From an uncultured Clostridia bacterium (GTDB lineage: Bacteria; Bacillota; Clostridia; Christensenellales; Borkfalkiaceae), in contig CALVXB010000008.1 of assembly GCA_944368775.1 (NCBI GenBank), positions 1 through 64,000 on the forward strand: a stretch of 64,000 nt of DNA, written 5' to 3'. Shown piece by piece: positions 46,742-54,811 of the stretch (the stretch's first letter is position 1; every line of letters begins with the position of its first letter). The translations under genes and the position numbers were made by a program. The notes below the pieces were generated by a model, which saw nothing but the letters and a program-made list of their open reading frames with translations, ran no database searches and was not told where the DNA came from.

Positions 46742-46770
46742 TTGACGAAGCGCCCGCTTTGTGGTACAAT
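46742..46770 (+). promoter_or_regulatory. Promoter of the TIM-barrel gene
   Basis: TTGACG (46742-46747), 17-bp spacer ending TGG, TACAAT (46765-46770). Confidence 0.8.
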
Positions 46771-46840
46771 TTGCGCTGAAAATACAACGGCGAAGCGGGG
46801 CACGCGGCTTTTGCCGCGCCCCCGCGCGGAGAAAACTACG

Positions 46841-47632
46841 ATGTACAGCGGCGTTTCCACATCCTGCCTCTTTTTGCGGGAGATGAACGAAGACGCGCTC
46901 ACCGTGCTCAACGGCCTCGGCGTGCGCGCGACGGAGATCTTTTTGACCACCTTTTCCGAATACACGCAGCAGTTCGCGCAGCTGCTGTGCGAGCGCAAGG
47001 GGAACTTGCACGTCCACTCGGTGCATGTGCTCAACACCCAATTCGAGCCGCAGCTGTTCGGCAGCCACCCGCGCGCCCGCGCAGACGCCTTCCGCCTGCT
47101 GCACGAGGCGATGGCCGCGGCGCACACCTTCGGCGCGGGTCACTACACCTTCCACGGCATCACCCGCCTCAAAAAGAACAGCGCTCCCGCCGACCCCGCC
47201 CGCCTCGCGCCCGCCTTTCGCGACATCATCGACGCCTGCGCCGAGCACGGCGTGCGCCTGTGCCTCGAAACGGTGCATTGGGCGCTGTACAACGCGCCCG
47301 GGCTGTTCCGTCCCCTCGCCGCCGCCTGCCCCGACCTGATGGGCGTGCTCGACGTCAAGCAGACCCGCCTCTCCGGCTACCCGTACCCCATGTATATCAA
47401 GGACATGGAGGGGCACATCGCGCACGTCCACCTCTCCGACGTAGACGCGCGCGGCCGCATCTGCCTGCCGAGGCAGGGGATCTTCGACTTTGAAGAGTGC
47501 CTGCGCCGCCTCAAAGACGCGGGCTTTGACGGCGCCGCCATCATCGAGGTGTACCCCGACAATTATAAGGAATACGCCGAGCTGAAGCGCGCCTGCGACT
47601 ATATCGACGAACTCATCTACAAGATCGGATGA
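46841..47632 (+). CDS. Sugar phosphate isomerase/epimerase-like TIM-barrel protein
   Basis: 263 residues, AP-endonuclease-2/xylose-isomerase-like barrel. Metal-site-type residues: His in HVHSVHV, His in YTFHGITR, Glu in LCLETVHW, Asp in GVLDVKQTR, His in IAHVHLSDVD and Glu in AAIIEVYPDN. Substrate unknown. CGGAGAAAACTACG precedes the ATG. Monocistronic, with nothing nearby to indicate a pathway. Confidence 0.85.
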   Translation: MYSGVSTSCLFLREMNEDALTVLNGLGVRATEIFLTTFSEYTQQFAQLLCERKGNLHVHSVHVLNTQFEPQLFGSHPRARADAFRLLHEAMAAAHTFGAGHYTFHGITRLKKNSAPADPARLAPAFRDIIDACAEHGVRLCLETVHWALYNAPGLFRPLAAACPDLMGVLDVKQTRLSGYPYPMYIKDMEGHIAHVHLSDVDARGRICLPRQGIFDFEECLRRLKDAGFDGAAIIEVYPDNYKEYAELKRACDYIDELIYKIG

Positions 47633-47639
47633 GCGGCGC

Positions 47640-47735
47640 GGGCTGCGCATCGGGCGGCGCGTCGGGCGTGCCGGGCTGCGCATCGGGCGGCGCGTCGGGC
47701 GGCGCATCGGGCGGCGCATCGGGCGGCGCGGGCAA
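47640..47735. repeat. 12-bp tandem repeats after the TIM-barrel gene
   Basis: GC(A/G)TCGGGCGGC repeated about seven times with small interruptions. An ATG at 47629 overlapping the previous stop would read it as a Ser-Gly-Gly-Ala repeat ORF (66 codons, no SD), judged unlikely to be a gene. Confidence 0.75.
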
Positions 47736-47825
47736 AAAACCCGCTTTGCGGGCGCTTAAAGGGCGCTGTGCGGCCTTTCGGGCGCATTTCGTACAATTTT
47801 TTTACAATTCTCGCGACAGATTTGT

Positions 47826-47854
47826 TTGACAGAAAAGCCCTTTTGCATTACAAT
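47826..47854 (+). promoter_or_regulatory. Promoter of pgi
   Basis: TTGACA (47826-47831), 17-bp spacer, TACAAT (47849-47854). Confidence 0.85.
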
Positions 47855-47927
47855 ATTAACGGTAAAAAACGGAAATAGCACAGGCGCGGCATACCGCCGC
47901 CATGGTCTGAAGGAAACGGAGGTTTTT

Positions 47928-49355
47928 ATGAACACAAGGAGCAAAGAGTGGCGCAGCAGCATGCGCCTGAGCGTCAACTACAACTACATGATGAAAAAGT
48001 TCATCGGCGAAGACGGCTTCAAAGACGCCGACCTCTCCGCGATGAAGGAGGAGGCGGCAAACGCCTTTTCGTACGTCGACAAGAACCGCGGCACGGGCAT
48101 GATGGGCTGGACCGAGCTGCCCTATAACCAGAAGGAGATCGTCGAAGATATCCTCGCCACCGCGAAGGAAGTGCGCCGCAAGTTCAAGTACTTCGTCGTG
48201 CTCGGCATCGGCGGCAGCGCCCTCGGCCCCATCGCCGTGTTCAACGCGCTCTGCCACCTGCACTACAACGACCTCGCGCCCTCCAAGCGCCGCGGCCCCA
48301 AATTCTACGTCGAAGACAACGTCGACCCCGAGCGCATGCAGGCGCTGCTCGACGTCATCGAGCCGGAAAAGACCTGCTTCAACGTCATCACCAAGTCGGG
48401 CGCGACCAGCGAAACGATGGCGCAGTACCTGATCGTCAGCGATCTGCTCAACAAGGCGCTGGGCGACAAGGCGAGCGAGCACATCATCGCCACCACCGAC
48501 AGCGCCAAGGGCAACCTCATCAAGCTCGCCAAGCAGCACGGCTATAAGACCTTCTACATCCCCGACGGCGTCGGCGGCCGCTTCTCCGAGCTGTGCCCCG
48601 TCGGCCTGCTCCCCGCGGCCGTGCTCGGCCTCGACGTCAAGCTGATGCTCGCGGGCGCCGCGTACATGGACGGCCTCTGCAGCCGCCCCTCCATCGCAAA
48701 GAACCCCGCGCTCGCCTGCGCGGTGCTGCAGGTCGCGGCGATGCGCCGCGGCAAAAACGTCGGCGTCATGATGCCCTATGCCGACAGCCTCAAGCTGATG
48801 GCAGATTGGTACTGCCAGCTTTGGGCGGAGAGCCTGGGCAAAAACGTCACTTTGGACGGCGAGCCCTGCAACGTCGGTCAGACCCCCGTCAAGGCGTTGG
48901 GCGTCACCGATCAGCACTCGCAGGTGCAGCTTTACACCGAGGGCCCCTTCGATAAGGTGGTCACCTTCCTCTCCGTCGGCAACTACCGCACCGAGTTCGA
49001 TATCCCGCACGGCTGCGAGGATATCCCCGACGTCGCCTTCCTCGGCGGCCACACGATGAACGAGCTGATCGCCGCGGAGAACAAGGCGACGGCGTACGCG
49101 CTCGCCAAGGCTGGCCGCCAGAACTACACCATCGTGCTGCCCGCCGTCAACGAGTTCACCCTCGGCCAGCTGATGTTCCTCTTCGAGCTGCAGACGGCGT
49201 ACGCGGGCGCGATGCTCAACATCGACACCTACAACCAGCCGGGTGTCGAGGCGGGCAAGCAGGCTACCTACGCGCTGCTCGGCAAAAAGGGTTACGAGGC
49301 GAAGAAGGCAGAGCTGGACAGCGCCCCCGCCGAAGAGGAAAAGTACACCGTATAA
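47928..49355 (+). CDS. pgi: Glucose-6-phosphate isomerase
   Basis: 475 residues, SIS-domain enzyme of glycolysis. VLGIGGSALGPIAV, phosphate-binding NVITKSGATSETMAQY, the DGVGGRFSELCPVGLLPAAV signature, catalytic His in DQHSQVQLYTEG and Lys in NQPGVEAGKQATYALLG. GGAGG lies 7 bp before ATG 47928; the TTG at 47826 is the -35 box, not a start. Monocistronic. Confidence 0.97.
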   Translation: MNTRSKEWRSSMRLSVNYNYMMKKFIGEDGFKDADLSAMKEEAANAFSYVDKNRGTGMMGWTELPYNQKEIVEDILATAKEVRRKFKYFVVLGIGGSALGPIAVFNALCHLHYNDLAPSKRRGPKFYVEDNVDPERMQALLDVIEPEKTCFNVITKSGATSETMAQYLIVSDLLNKALGDKASEHIIATTDSAKGNLIKLAKQHGYKTFYIPDGVGGRFSELCPVGLLPAAVLGLDVKLMLAGAAYMDGLCSRPSIAKNPALACAVLQVAAMRRGKNVGVMMPYADSLKLMADWYCQLWAESLGKNVTLDGEPCNVGQTPVKALGVTDQHSQVQLYTEGPFDKVVTFLSVGNYRTEFDIPHGCEDIPDVAFLGGHTMNELIAAENKATAYALAKAGRQNYTIVLPAVNEFTLGQLMFLFELQTAYAGAMLNIDTYNQPGVEAGKQATYALLGKKGYEAKKAELDSAPAEEEKYTV

Positions 49356-49395
49356 CGCGGCGCGGCATACAGACAAATAAAAGCAAACAGACGAC

Positions 49396-49425
49396 GGCGG
49401 GCGCCCCTCGGGGGCGCCCGCCTTT
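49396..49425 (+). terminator. Intrinsic terminator after pgi
   Basis: 12-bp perfect stem (49396-49407/49411-49422), loop TCG, followed by TTT. The rest of the gap to minD (49426-49649) holds only a TACAAT (49610-49615) as possible -10. Confidence 0.7.
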
Positions 49426-49649
49426 GCGCGCCCGCGCTCGCCGCAAGAACTGCACAAGGGCGCGTTCCGCCGCGCGGGCGGGGGAGAGGGGCGCGGCGGG
49501 GCGGCGAAGCGAACGGGTGCGCATATCTGCATACGTCGATGGGGCGGATAATTTGCAAACTTTTCCCTTCTTCGCCGCAAACAGACAAGAATTGCGCGCG
49601 CGCACGCGCTACAATGGTAGAGTAAAAAAACCATTCGAGGGCAAAGTAC

Positions 49650-50426
49650 GTGGCGCGCAAAATTGTGATCACATCGGGCAAGGGCGGCGTGGGCAAGACG
49701 ACCGTCGCCGCCAACCTCGGCATGCGGCTCTCCGCAATGGGCGAGCGCGTCGTGCTGGCGGATACCGACTTCGGGCTGAACAACATCGACGTCGTCTGCG
49801 GCGTCGAAAACAGGATCGTCTACGACATCGTGGACGCGATCGAGGGGCGCTGCCGCCCCAAACAGGCGCTCGTGCAGCACCCCGACTACCCCAACCTGTT
49901 CGTCCTCGCCTCCAACCACACCGACCCGAACAAGTACATATCCCCGCAGACGGTCCGCCTGATCCTCGACAATCTCGCGCCCCGCTTCGACTATATCCTC
50001 ATCGACTCGCCCGCCGGCATCGACAGCGGCTTTCACCGCGCCGCCGCCTCCGCCGAGGAGGCCGTCGTCGTCACCACGCCGCACATCTCCTCGCTGCGCG
50101 ACGCCGACAAGGTCATCTCCGTGCTGCAGAGTTACCGCATGCGCAGCGTCGACCTCGTCATCAACATGGTGCGCGGCGACCTCGTCGTCGACGGCGAGAT
50201 CCTCTCCCCAGGCGAGATCTCCGAGGCGCTCAACCTGCCGCTGCTCGGCATCATCCCGCAGGAGGACGGCGTCTTTCTCGGTGAGCGGGGCAGCGGCGAC
50301 GCGCAAAAGGCCTTCCGCATGCTCGCGGGCAACATCGTCAACGGCACGCGCAAGCTGTACAACGTCACCAACAAGTACGACGGCTTTTTCGGCAGCATCC
50401 GCCGCAGCCTGAAAAAGAGCCTGTGA
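49650..50426 (+). CDS. minD: Septum site-determining ATPase MinD
   Basis: 258 residues, ParA/MinD P-loop ATPase. Deviant Walker A GKGGVGKTT, switch I DTDFGLNNIDVVCGVENR, Walker B ILIDSPAGID, and an amphipathic C-terminal helix (FFGSIRRSLKKSL) for membrane binding. Start is GTG 49650 with GAGGG upstream. minC is not upstream. Followed 94 bp later by a probable minE. Confidence 0.95.
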   Translation: MARKIVITSGKGGVGKTTVAANLGMRLSAMGERVVLADTDFGLNNIDVVCGVENRIVYDIVDAIEGRCRPKQALVQHPDYPNLFVLASNHTDPNKYISPQTVRLILDNLAPRFDYILIDSPAGIDSGFHRAAASAEEAVVVTTPHISSLRDADKVISVLQSYRMRSVDLVINMVRGDLVVDGEILSPGEISEALNLPLLGIIPQEDGVFLGERGSGDAQKAFRMLAGNIVNGTRKLYNVTNKYDGFFGSIRRSLKKSL

Positions 50427-50520
50427 TTGTGATATTTTTTCGGGAAGAAGTTCCGCCGCGGCCGCAGCTTTACGCCGCGCGCGGGCGGGCCGCACGCCGC
50501 GCGGCCGAAGGAGGGGAGGG

Positions 50521-50751
50521 ATGCGTCGCCTGACAGACAACGCCGTGCGCGCCAAACACATTTTAGAGCGGGAGGGCGCGCCGCTGCCGCCCGACTGCGA
50601 GCAGATGCTCGCGCGCGACCTCGAGCGGGTGCTCGCCGGCTACTTCGACCTCGCCGCCCCCGTGCAGGTCAACATCTCCCGCGCGGGCTGCTACGTCGTC
50701 ACCGTGCGCGCCGAGGCCTCCCGCCCCCGCCCCTGCGCCGTCGTGCGGTAG
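50521..50751 (+). CDS. minE: Probable cell-division topological factor MinE
   Basis: 76 residues. The segment AKHILEREGAPLPPDCEQML, then ARDLERVLAGYFDL, and a closing beta strand (CYVVTVRAEA) follow the MinE layout (KxRLxxVLxxDRxxLxPexlexmkxDilxVIsKYvxid). The N-terminal helix is shortened and the DR motif is replaced. GAAGGAGGGGAGGG just upstream is a very strong SD. The assignment rests on this pattern plus position after minD. It could be an unrelated small protein. Confidence 0.6.
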   Translation: MRRLTDNAVRAKHILEREGAPLPPDCEQMLARDLERVLAGYFDLAAPVQVNISRAGCYVVTVRAEASRPRPCAVVR

Positions 50752-50790
50752 CCGCCGTTGTGGCGATTTGTGTAAAAAATCTGCATTTTG

Positions 50791-50860
50791 CACAATATAT
50801 TGTGGGTTTTGCTCCTATTGTTGCAAATGCTACAGTATTTTTTGGCAAACGTGCTATAAT
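50791..50860 (+). promoter_or_regulatory. NrdR box and promoter of nrdD
   Basis: CACAATATATTGTG (50791-50804) is a perfect 14-bp palindrome matching the NrdR box consensus ACACWATATATWGTGT. The extended -10 TGCTATAAT is at 50852-50860. A second box about one to three turns away is not convincing. Confidence 0.75.
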
Positions 50861-50896
50861 AGTACCATACGAAAAAATTTACCAGAGGGAAGAGAG

Positions 50897-53020
50897 ATGC
50901 AGGTCATCAAGAGAGACGGAACGGTCGTCGAATACGACCGCGCGAAGATCGCCATCGCGATCGGCAAGGCAAACGCGGAGATGGAGGCCAAAGAGCGCGC
51001 CTCGGGCGCAGAGATCGAGGCCATCCTCGCCTACATCGAGGGGAAAAAGAAAAAGCGCATGCTCGTCGAGGACATCCAAGACGTCATCGAGGAGAAGTTG
51101 ATGGAGCAGGGGCACTACGCCCTCGCCAAAACGTACATCATCTACCGCTACAACCGCGCGCTCGTGCGCAAGGCGAACACGACGGACGAGGCCATCCTCA
51201 GCCTCATCAGCAACTCGAATAAGGACGTGATGGAGGAAAACTCCAACAAAAACGCGCTCGCCGCGGCGACCCAGCGCGACCTCATCGCGGGCGAGGTGTC
51301 CAAAGACCTCACCCGCCGCATCCTGCTGCCCGAAAAGATCTCGAAGGCGCACGACGAGGGCGTTTTGCACTTCCACGACGCCGACTACTTCGTGCAGCCC
51401 ATCTTCAACTGCTGCCTCATCAACATTGCGGACATGCTCGACAACGGCACCGTCATGAACGGCAAGCTGATCGAGAGCCCCAAAAGTTTTCAGGTCGCCT
51501 GCACGGTGGTCACGCAGATCATCGCGGCGGTCGCCTGCTCGCAGTACGGCGGGCAGTCGGTGGATATGCGCCACCTCGGCAAGTACCTGCGTAAGAGCCG
51601 CGACAAGTTCGAGCGGCACTTCCGCGAGACCTGCCCGGAGCTCACCGACGAAGAGGTAAACAAGCTGGTCGCCGACCGCATCAAAGACGAGCTGAAAAGC
51701 GGCGTGCAGACCATCCAATACCAGATCAATACCCTGATGACGACCAACGGGCAATCCCCCTTCGTCACCCTCTTCCTCTACCTCGACAAAGAGGACGAGT
51801 ACCTCGAAGAGAATGCGATGATCGTCACCGAGATCCTGCGCCAGCGCTACGAGGGCATCAAAAACGAAAAGGGCGTGTACATCACCCCCGCCTTCCCCAA
51901 GCTCGTGTATGTGCTCGACGAGATCAACTGCCTCAAGGGGGGCAAGTACGACTACGTCACCGAGCTCGCCGTCAAGTGTTCCTCCAAGCGGCTGTACCCC
52001 GACTACATCTCCGCCAAAAAGATGCGCGAGATCTACGAGGGCAACGTCTTCAGCCCCATGGGGTGCCGCTCTTTCCTCTCCCCGTGGAAGGACGAAAACG
52101 GCAACTATAAGTTCGAGGGCCGCTTCAACCAGGGCGTCGTCTCCATCAACCTCCCGCAGATCGGCATCCTCGCCAAGGGAGATGAAGAAAAGTTCTGGAA
52201 GCTGTTCGACGAGCGGCTCGAGCTCTGCCGCGAGGCGCTCATGTGCCGCCACCGCGCCCTGCTCGGCACCAAGAGCGACGTCTCGCCCATCCATTGGCAG
52301 TACGGCGCCATCGCCCGCCTCGAAAAGGGCGCCGTCATCGACGACCTGCTTAAAGGCGGCTACTCCACCCTCTCGCTCGGCTACATCGGTTTGTACGAAG
52401 TGACCAAGCTGATGACGGGCGTCTCGCAGACGGACCCGAAGGGGGAGGACTTCGCGCTGCGCGTCATGCAGCATATGCGCGACGCGACCGACCGCTGGAA
52501 GATGGAGACCGGCCTCGGCTTCGCGCTGTACGGCACCCCGGCCGAGTCGCTGTGCTACCGCTTCGCCCGCATCGATAAGGAGCGCTTCGGCACCATCGAA
52601 GACGTCACCGACAAGGGCTATTACACCAACTCCTACCACGTCGACGTGCGCGAAAACATCGACGCCTTCTCCAAGTTCTCCTTCGAGGCGCAGTTCCAAA
52701 AGATCTCCTCGGGCGGCTGCATCTCCTACGTCGAGATCCCGAATATGCAGAACAACCTCGAGGCGATGCAGGAGATCGTCAAGTTCATCTACGACAACAT
52801 CCAATACGCCGAGTTCAACACCAAGAGCGACTACTGCCACGTCTGCGGCTGGGACGGCGAGATCATCATCAACGACGACAACGAGTGGGAGTGCCCCAAC
52901 TGCCACAACAAGGACCACCGCAAGATGAACGTCACCCGCCGTACCTGCGGGTATCTGGGCGAAAACTTCTGGAACCTGGGCAAGACCAAAGAGATCAAGG
53001 CGCGCGTCCTGCACCTGTAA
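50897..53020 (+). CDS. nrdD: Anaerobic (class III) ribonucleoside-triphosphate reductase
   Basis: 707 residues. ATP-cone at 1-95 (MQVIKRDGTVVEYDRAKI), the ten-stranded barrel with radical-shuttling Cys (FHDADYFVQPIFNCCLIN), the zinc site CHVCG..CPNCHN (about 658-681) and the glycyl radical loop RRTCGYLGENFW near the C-terminus. Makes dNTPs from NTPs with formate as reductant, only without oxygen. ATG 50897 fits GGGAAGAGAG; the ORF start at 50768 lies before the NrdR box. Confidence 0.97.
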   Translation: MQVIKRDGTVVEYDRAKIAIAIGKANAEMEAKERASGAEIEAILAYIEGKKKKRMLVEDIQDVIEEKLMEQGHYALAKTYIIYRYNRALVRKANTTDEAILSLISNSNKDVMEENSNKNALAAATQRDLIAGEVSKDLTRRILLPEKISKAHDEGVLHFHDADYFVQPIFNCCLINIADMLDNGTVMNGKLIESPKSFQVACTVVTQIIAAVACSQYGGQSVDMRHLGKYLRKSRDKFERHFRETCPELTDEEVNKLVADRIKDELKSGVQTIQYQINTLMTTNGQSPFVTLFLYLDKEDEYLEENAMIVTEILRQRYEGIKNEKGVYITPAFPKLVYVLDEINCLKGGKYDYVTELAVKCSSKRLYPDYISAKKMREIYEGNVFSPMGCRSFLSPWKDENGNYKFEGRFNQGVVSINLPQIGILAKGDEEKFWKLFDERLELCREALMCRHRALLGTKSDVSPIHWQYGAIARLEKGAVIDDLLKGGYSTLSLGYIGLYEVTKLMTGVSQTDPKGEDFALRVMQHMRDATDRWKMETGLGFALYGTPAESLCYRFARIDKERFGTIEDVTDKGYYTNSYHVDVRENIDAFSKFSFEAQFQKISSGGCISYVEIPNMQNNLEAMQEIVKFIYDNIQYAEFNTKSDYCHVCGWDGEIIINDDNEWECPNCHNKDHRKMNVTRRTCGYLGENFWNLGKTKEIKARVLHL

Positions 53021-53084
53021 GCGGGCGCGCCTGCCGCCGCGCCGGCGCGGCGGCAAAATTTTTGTAAAAATTTCCCCAACGCTA

Positions 53085-53137
53085 TTGAAATAGGCGGGGA
53101 ACTGTGCTACAATAAAGGAGAAGGGCGCCGCGGCGCC
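53085..53137 (+). promoter_or_regulatory. nrdG promoter and leader palindrome
   Basis: TTGAAA (53085-53090), 17-bp spacer ending TGC, TACAAT (53108-53113). The only SD (GGAGAAGG) lies at the predicted transcript start, and a perfect 14-nt palindrome GGCGCCGCGGCGCC (53124-53137) sits between it and the ATG. Confidence 0.65.
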
Positions 53138-53141
53138 GCAC

Positions 53142-53672
53142 ATGAATTACGCCAACATCAAAAAACACGACGTCGCCAACGGCGTCGGGGTGCGCGTGTC
53201 GCTGTTCGTCAGCGGCTGCACCCACCGCTGCAAGGGCTGCTTCAACGCCGAGGCGTGGGATTTTGCCTACGGGCAGCCGTACACAGAGGAGACGCAGCGC
53301 GAGGTGCTCGACGCCGTCGACAAGAGCTACATCGCCGGGCTCTCGCTGTTGGGCGGCGAGCCCTTCGAGCCGCAAAACCAGCGCGCCCTGCTGCCGCTGC
53401 TGCGCGCCTTCCGCGCGCGCTTCCCGCAAAAGAGCGTCTGGTGCTACACCGGCTACACGCTGGATACGGACCTCGCCCCGGGCGGGCGGGCGCACTGCGA
53501 GGCGACGGACGAGCTGCTCTCATACATCGACGTCCTCGTCGACGGCGAGTTTGTTGAAGAAAAAAAAGACTTGAAGCTGCGCTTCCGCGGCTCCTTCAAC
53601 CAGCGCATCATCGATCTTGCGCGCACGCGCGCCGCAGGGGAGGTGCGCTTGTGGAAGGACGGCGCCTATTAA
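53142..53672 (+). CDS. nrdG: Anaerobic RNR-activating radical SAM protein
   Basis: 176 residues. The cluster motif CTHRCKGC, the LLGGEPF glycine-rich SAM contact and CYTGY are typical. Installs the glycyl radical on NrdD. It has its own promoter, 121 bp after nrdD. The SD is 17 nt from the ATG with a palindrome between; if folded this would bring the SD close. Confidence 0.95.
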   Translation: MNYANIKKHDVANGVGVRVSLFVSGCTHRCKGCFNAEAWDFAYGQPYTEETQREVLDAVDKSYIAGLSLLGGEPFEPQNQRALLPLLRAFRARFPQKSVWCYTGYTLDTDLAPGGRAHCEATDELLSYIDVLVDGEFVEEKKDLKLRFRGSFNQRIIDLARTRAAGEVRLWKDGAY

Positions 53673-53721
53673 GCTGCCGAACGGGCCGCCCGCCCCACAT
53701 TGCGGGCGAAAGGGGATTTGT

Positions 53722-54168
53722 ATGCAAAAGATCGCGGTCAAGATCAAAAAACTCATGCCGGAGGCCAAGCTGCCCACCTACGGCAGCGCCTGCGCGGCGG
53801 GCGCGGACCTGTATGTGTGCAGCGACCACGCCGTGCGCATCGGCCCGCGCGAGACGGCCGTCATCCACACCGGCCTCGCCTGCGAGATCCCCGCAGGGTA
53901 CGTCGGGCTCATCTGCGCGCGCAGCGGGCTGGCGAGCAAAAAGGGCCTCGCGCCCGCCAACAAAGTGGGTGTCATCGACAGCGACTACCGCGGCGAGCTG
54001 CGCGTCGCGCTGCACAACCACTCCAAATACGAGCAGAACATCGAGCCGGGCGAGCGTGTGGCGCAGCTGCTCATCCTCCCGTACTTTGCGGCGGAATTCG
54101 AGGAGACGGAAACCCTGTCCGATACCGACCGCGGTGAGGGCGGGTTCGGCTCCACCGGCCGCGCATAG
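53722..54168 (+). CDS. dut: dUTP diphosphatase
   Basis: 148 residues, trimeric dUTPase. All five motifs are present: AAGADLYV, ICARSGLASKKGL, NKVGVIDSDYRGEL, ERVAQLLI and RGEGGFGSTG. Keeps dUTP low and supplies dUMP. AAAGGGGATTTGT upstream. Follows nrdG by 49 bp, grouping deoxynucleotide genes. Confidence 0.97.
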   Translation: MQKIAVKIKKLMPEAKLPTYGSACAAGADLYVCSDHAVRIGPRETAVIHTGLACEIPAGYVGLICARSGLASKKGLAPANKVGVIDSDYRGELRVALHNHSKYEQNIEPGERVAQLLILPYFAAEFEETETLSDTDRGEGGFGSTGRA

Positions 54169-54242
54169 GCGGCGCAAAACGGCCAAACGCTCCCCGCGCG
54201 GGGGCTCGGCATAGAGAATAAAATTCAAAAAAGGAGAAGGAC

Positions 54243-54401
54243 ATGGCAAAGTACGTTTGCAGCGTTTGCGGCTACGAGTATGACGAGGCTACGGGCGACC
54301 CCGACAACGGCATCGCCCCCGGCACCAAGTGGGAAGACATTCCCGAAGATTTTACCTGCCCGCTCTGCGGCGTGGGCAAAGATCAGTTTGAAGAAGCGTA
54401 A
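54243..54401 (+). CDS. Rubredoxin
   Basis: 52 residues, the canonical length. Two iron-binding knuckles CSVCGYEYD and [11 protein letters not shown], plus [19 protein letters not shown] between them. One-electron carrier, in anaerobes usually serving oxygen/peroxide detoxification. AAAAAAGGAGAAGGAC upstream. Confidence 0.96.
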   Translation: MAKYVCSVCGYEYDEATGDPDNGIAPGTKWEDIPEDFTCPLCGVGKDQFEEA

Positions 54402-54408
54402 GAGGCGC

Positions 54409-54437
54409 GGGGCGATTTTTTTCAAAAAATCGCCCCC
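54409..54437 (+). terminator. Terminator after rubredoxin
   Basis: GGGGCGATTTTTT (54409-54421) pairs with AAAAAATCGCCCC (54424-54436). The T run is inside the stem, so it may act in both directions. Confidence 0.6.
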
Positions 54438-54444
54438 GTTTCGT

Positions 54445-54473
54445 TTGACAAACGCCGCGGGGCGTGGTATAGT
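54445..54473 (+). promoter_or_regulatory. Promoter of the T-box transcript
   Basis: TTGACA (54445-54450), 17-bp spacer ending TGG, TATAGT (54468-54473). Confidence 0.85.
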
Positions 54474-54493
54474 ATAAGAAATTTATACAAACC

Positions 54494-54761
54494 GATGAGG
54501 CAGAAGAGTAACGCATCTTCGCAATTTTCAGAGAGCTTTTGGTTGGTGAAAAAAAGCAGTTGCCGATGCGCGAATGGGCTGCCGAGGGCATCTTCGAGCC
54601 TGCTTTGCAGGGGTAGCGGATGACGCGGCTCTCGCGTTACAGGGAGGGGATATAACCTTTTTCGCAAAAAAGGCGTATCTGCAACGAGGCGGCAGCTTTT
54701 TTGCCGTGAATTCGGGTGGCAACACGGTTCATTCGTCCCGAGAATGAGCCGTGTTTTTTTA
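54494..54761 (+). promoter_or_regulatory. T-box riboswitch, tryptophan specifier
   Basis: Stem I: GGCAG/CTGCC below and CGCATC/GATGCG above an internal loop with AGTA on the 5' side and GAATGGG on the 3' side. The specifier codon is TGG at 54575-54577 (Trp). The AGAGAGC motif and the GGTTGGTGA apical loop follow. The antiterminator has the T-box AATTCGGGTGGC; its bulge TGGC (54717-54720) is complementary to the GCCA end of tRNA-Trp (discriminator G). The terminator is a 13-bp stem (54722-54734/54742-54754) with seven T. Uncharged tRNA-Trp should allow read-through into the ABC importer. Confidence 0.93.
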
Positions 54762-54811
54762 TTTGCCCGCGCCTTCGGGCGCAAATTTCGTCTCCAAAGG
54801 AGGAACTTACC

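Noticed and set aside
47629-47829. Small Ser-Gly-Gly-Ala repeat protein overlapping the TIM-barrel stop
   Set aside because: No SD, made entirely by a 12-bp tandem repeat, and it runs into the pgi promoter.
47856-50561. A 901-codon minus-strand open frame antisense to pgi and minD
   Set aside because: High GC removes stop codons on the opposite strand; it has no SD, no family resemblance and lies over two certain genes.
50821-50840. Second NrdR box near nrdD
   Set aside because: TTGCAAATGCTACAGT shares too few positions with the consensus at the expected phase.
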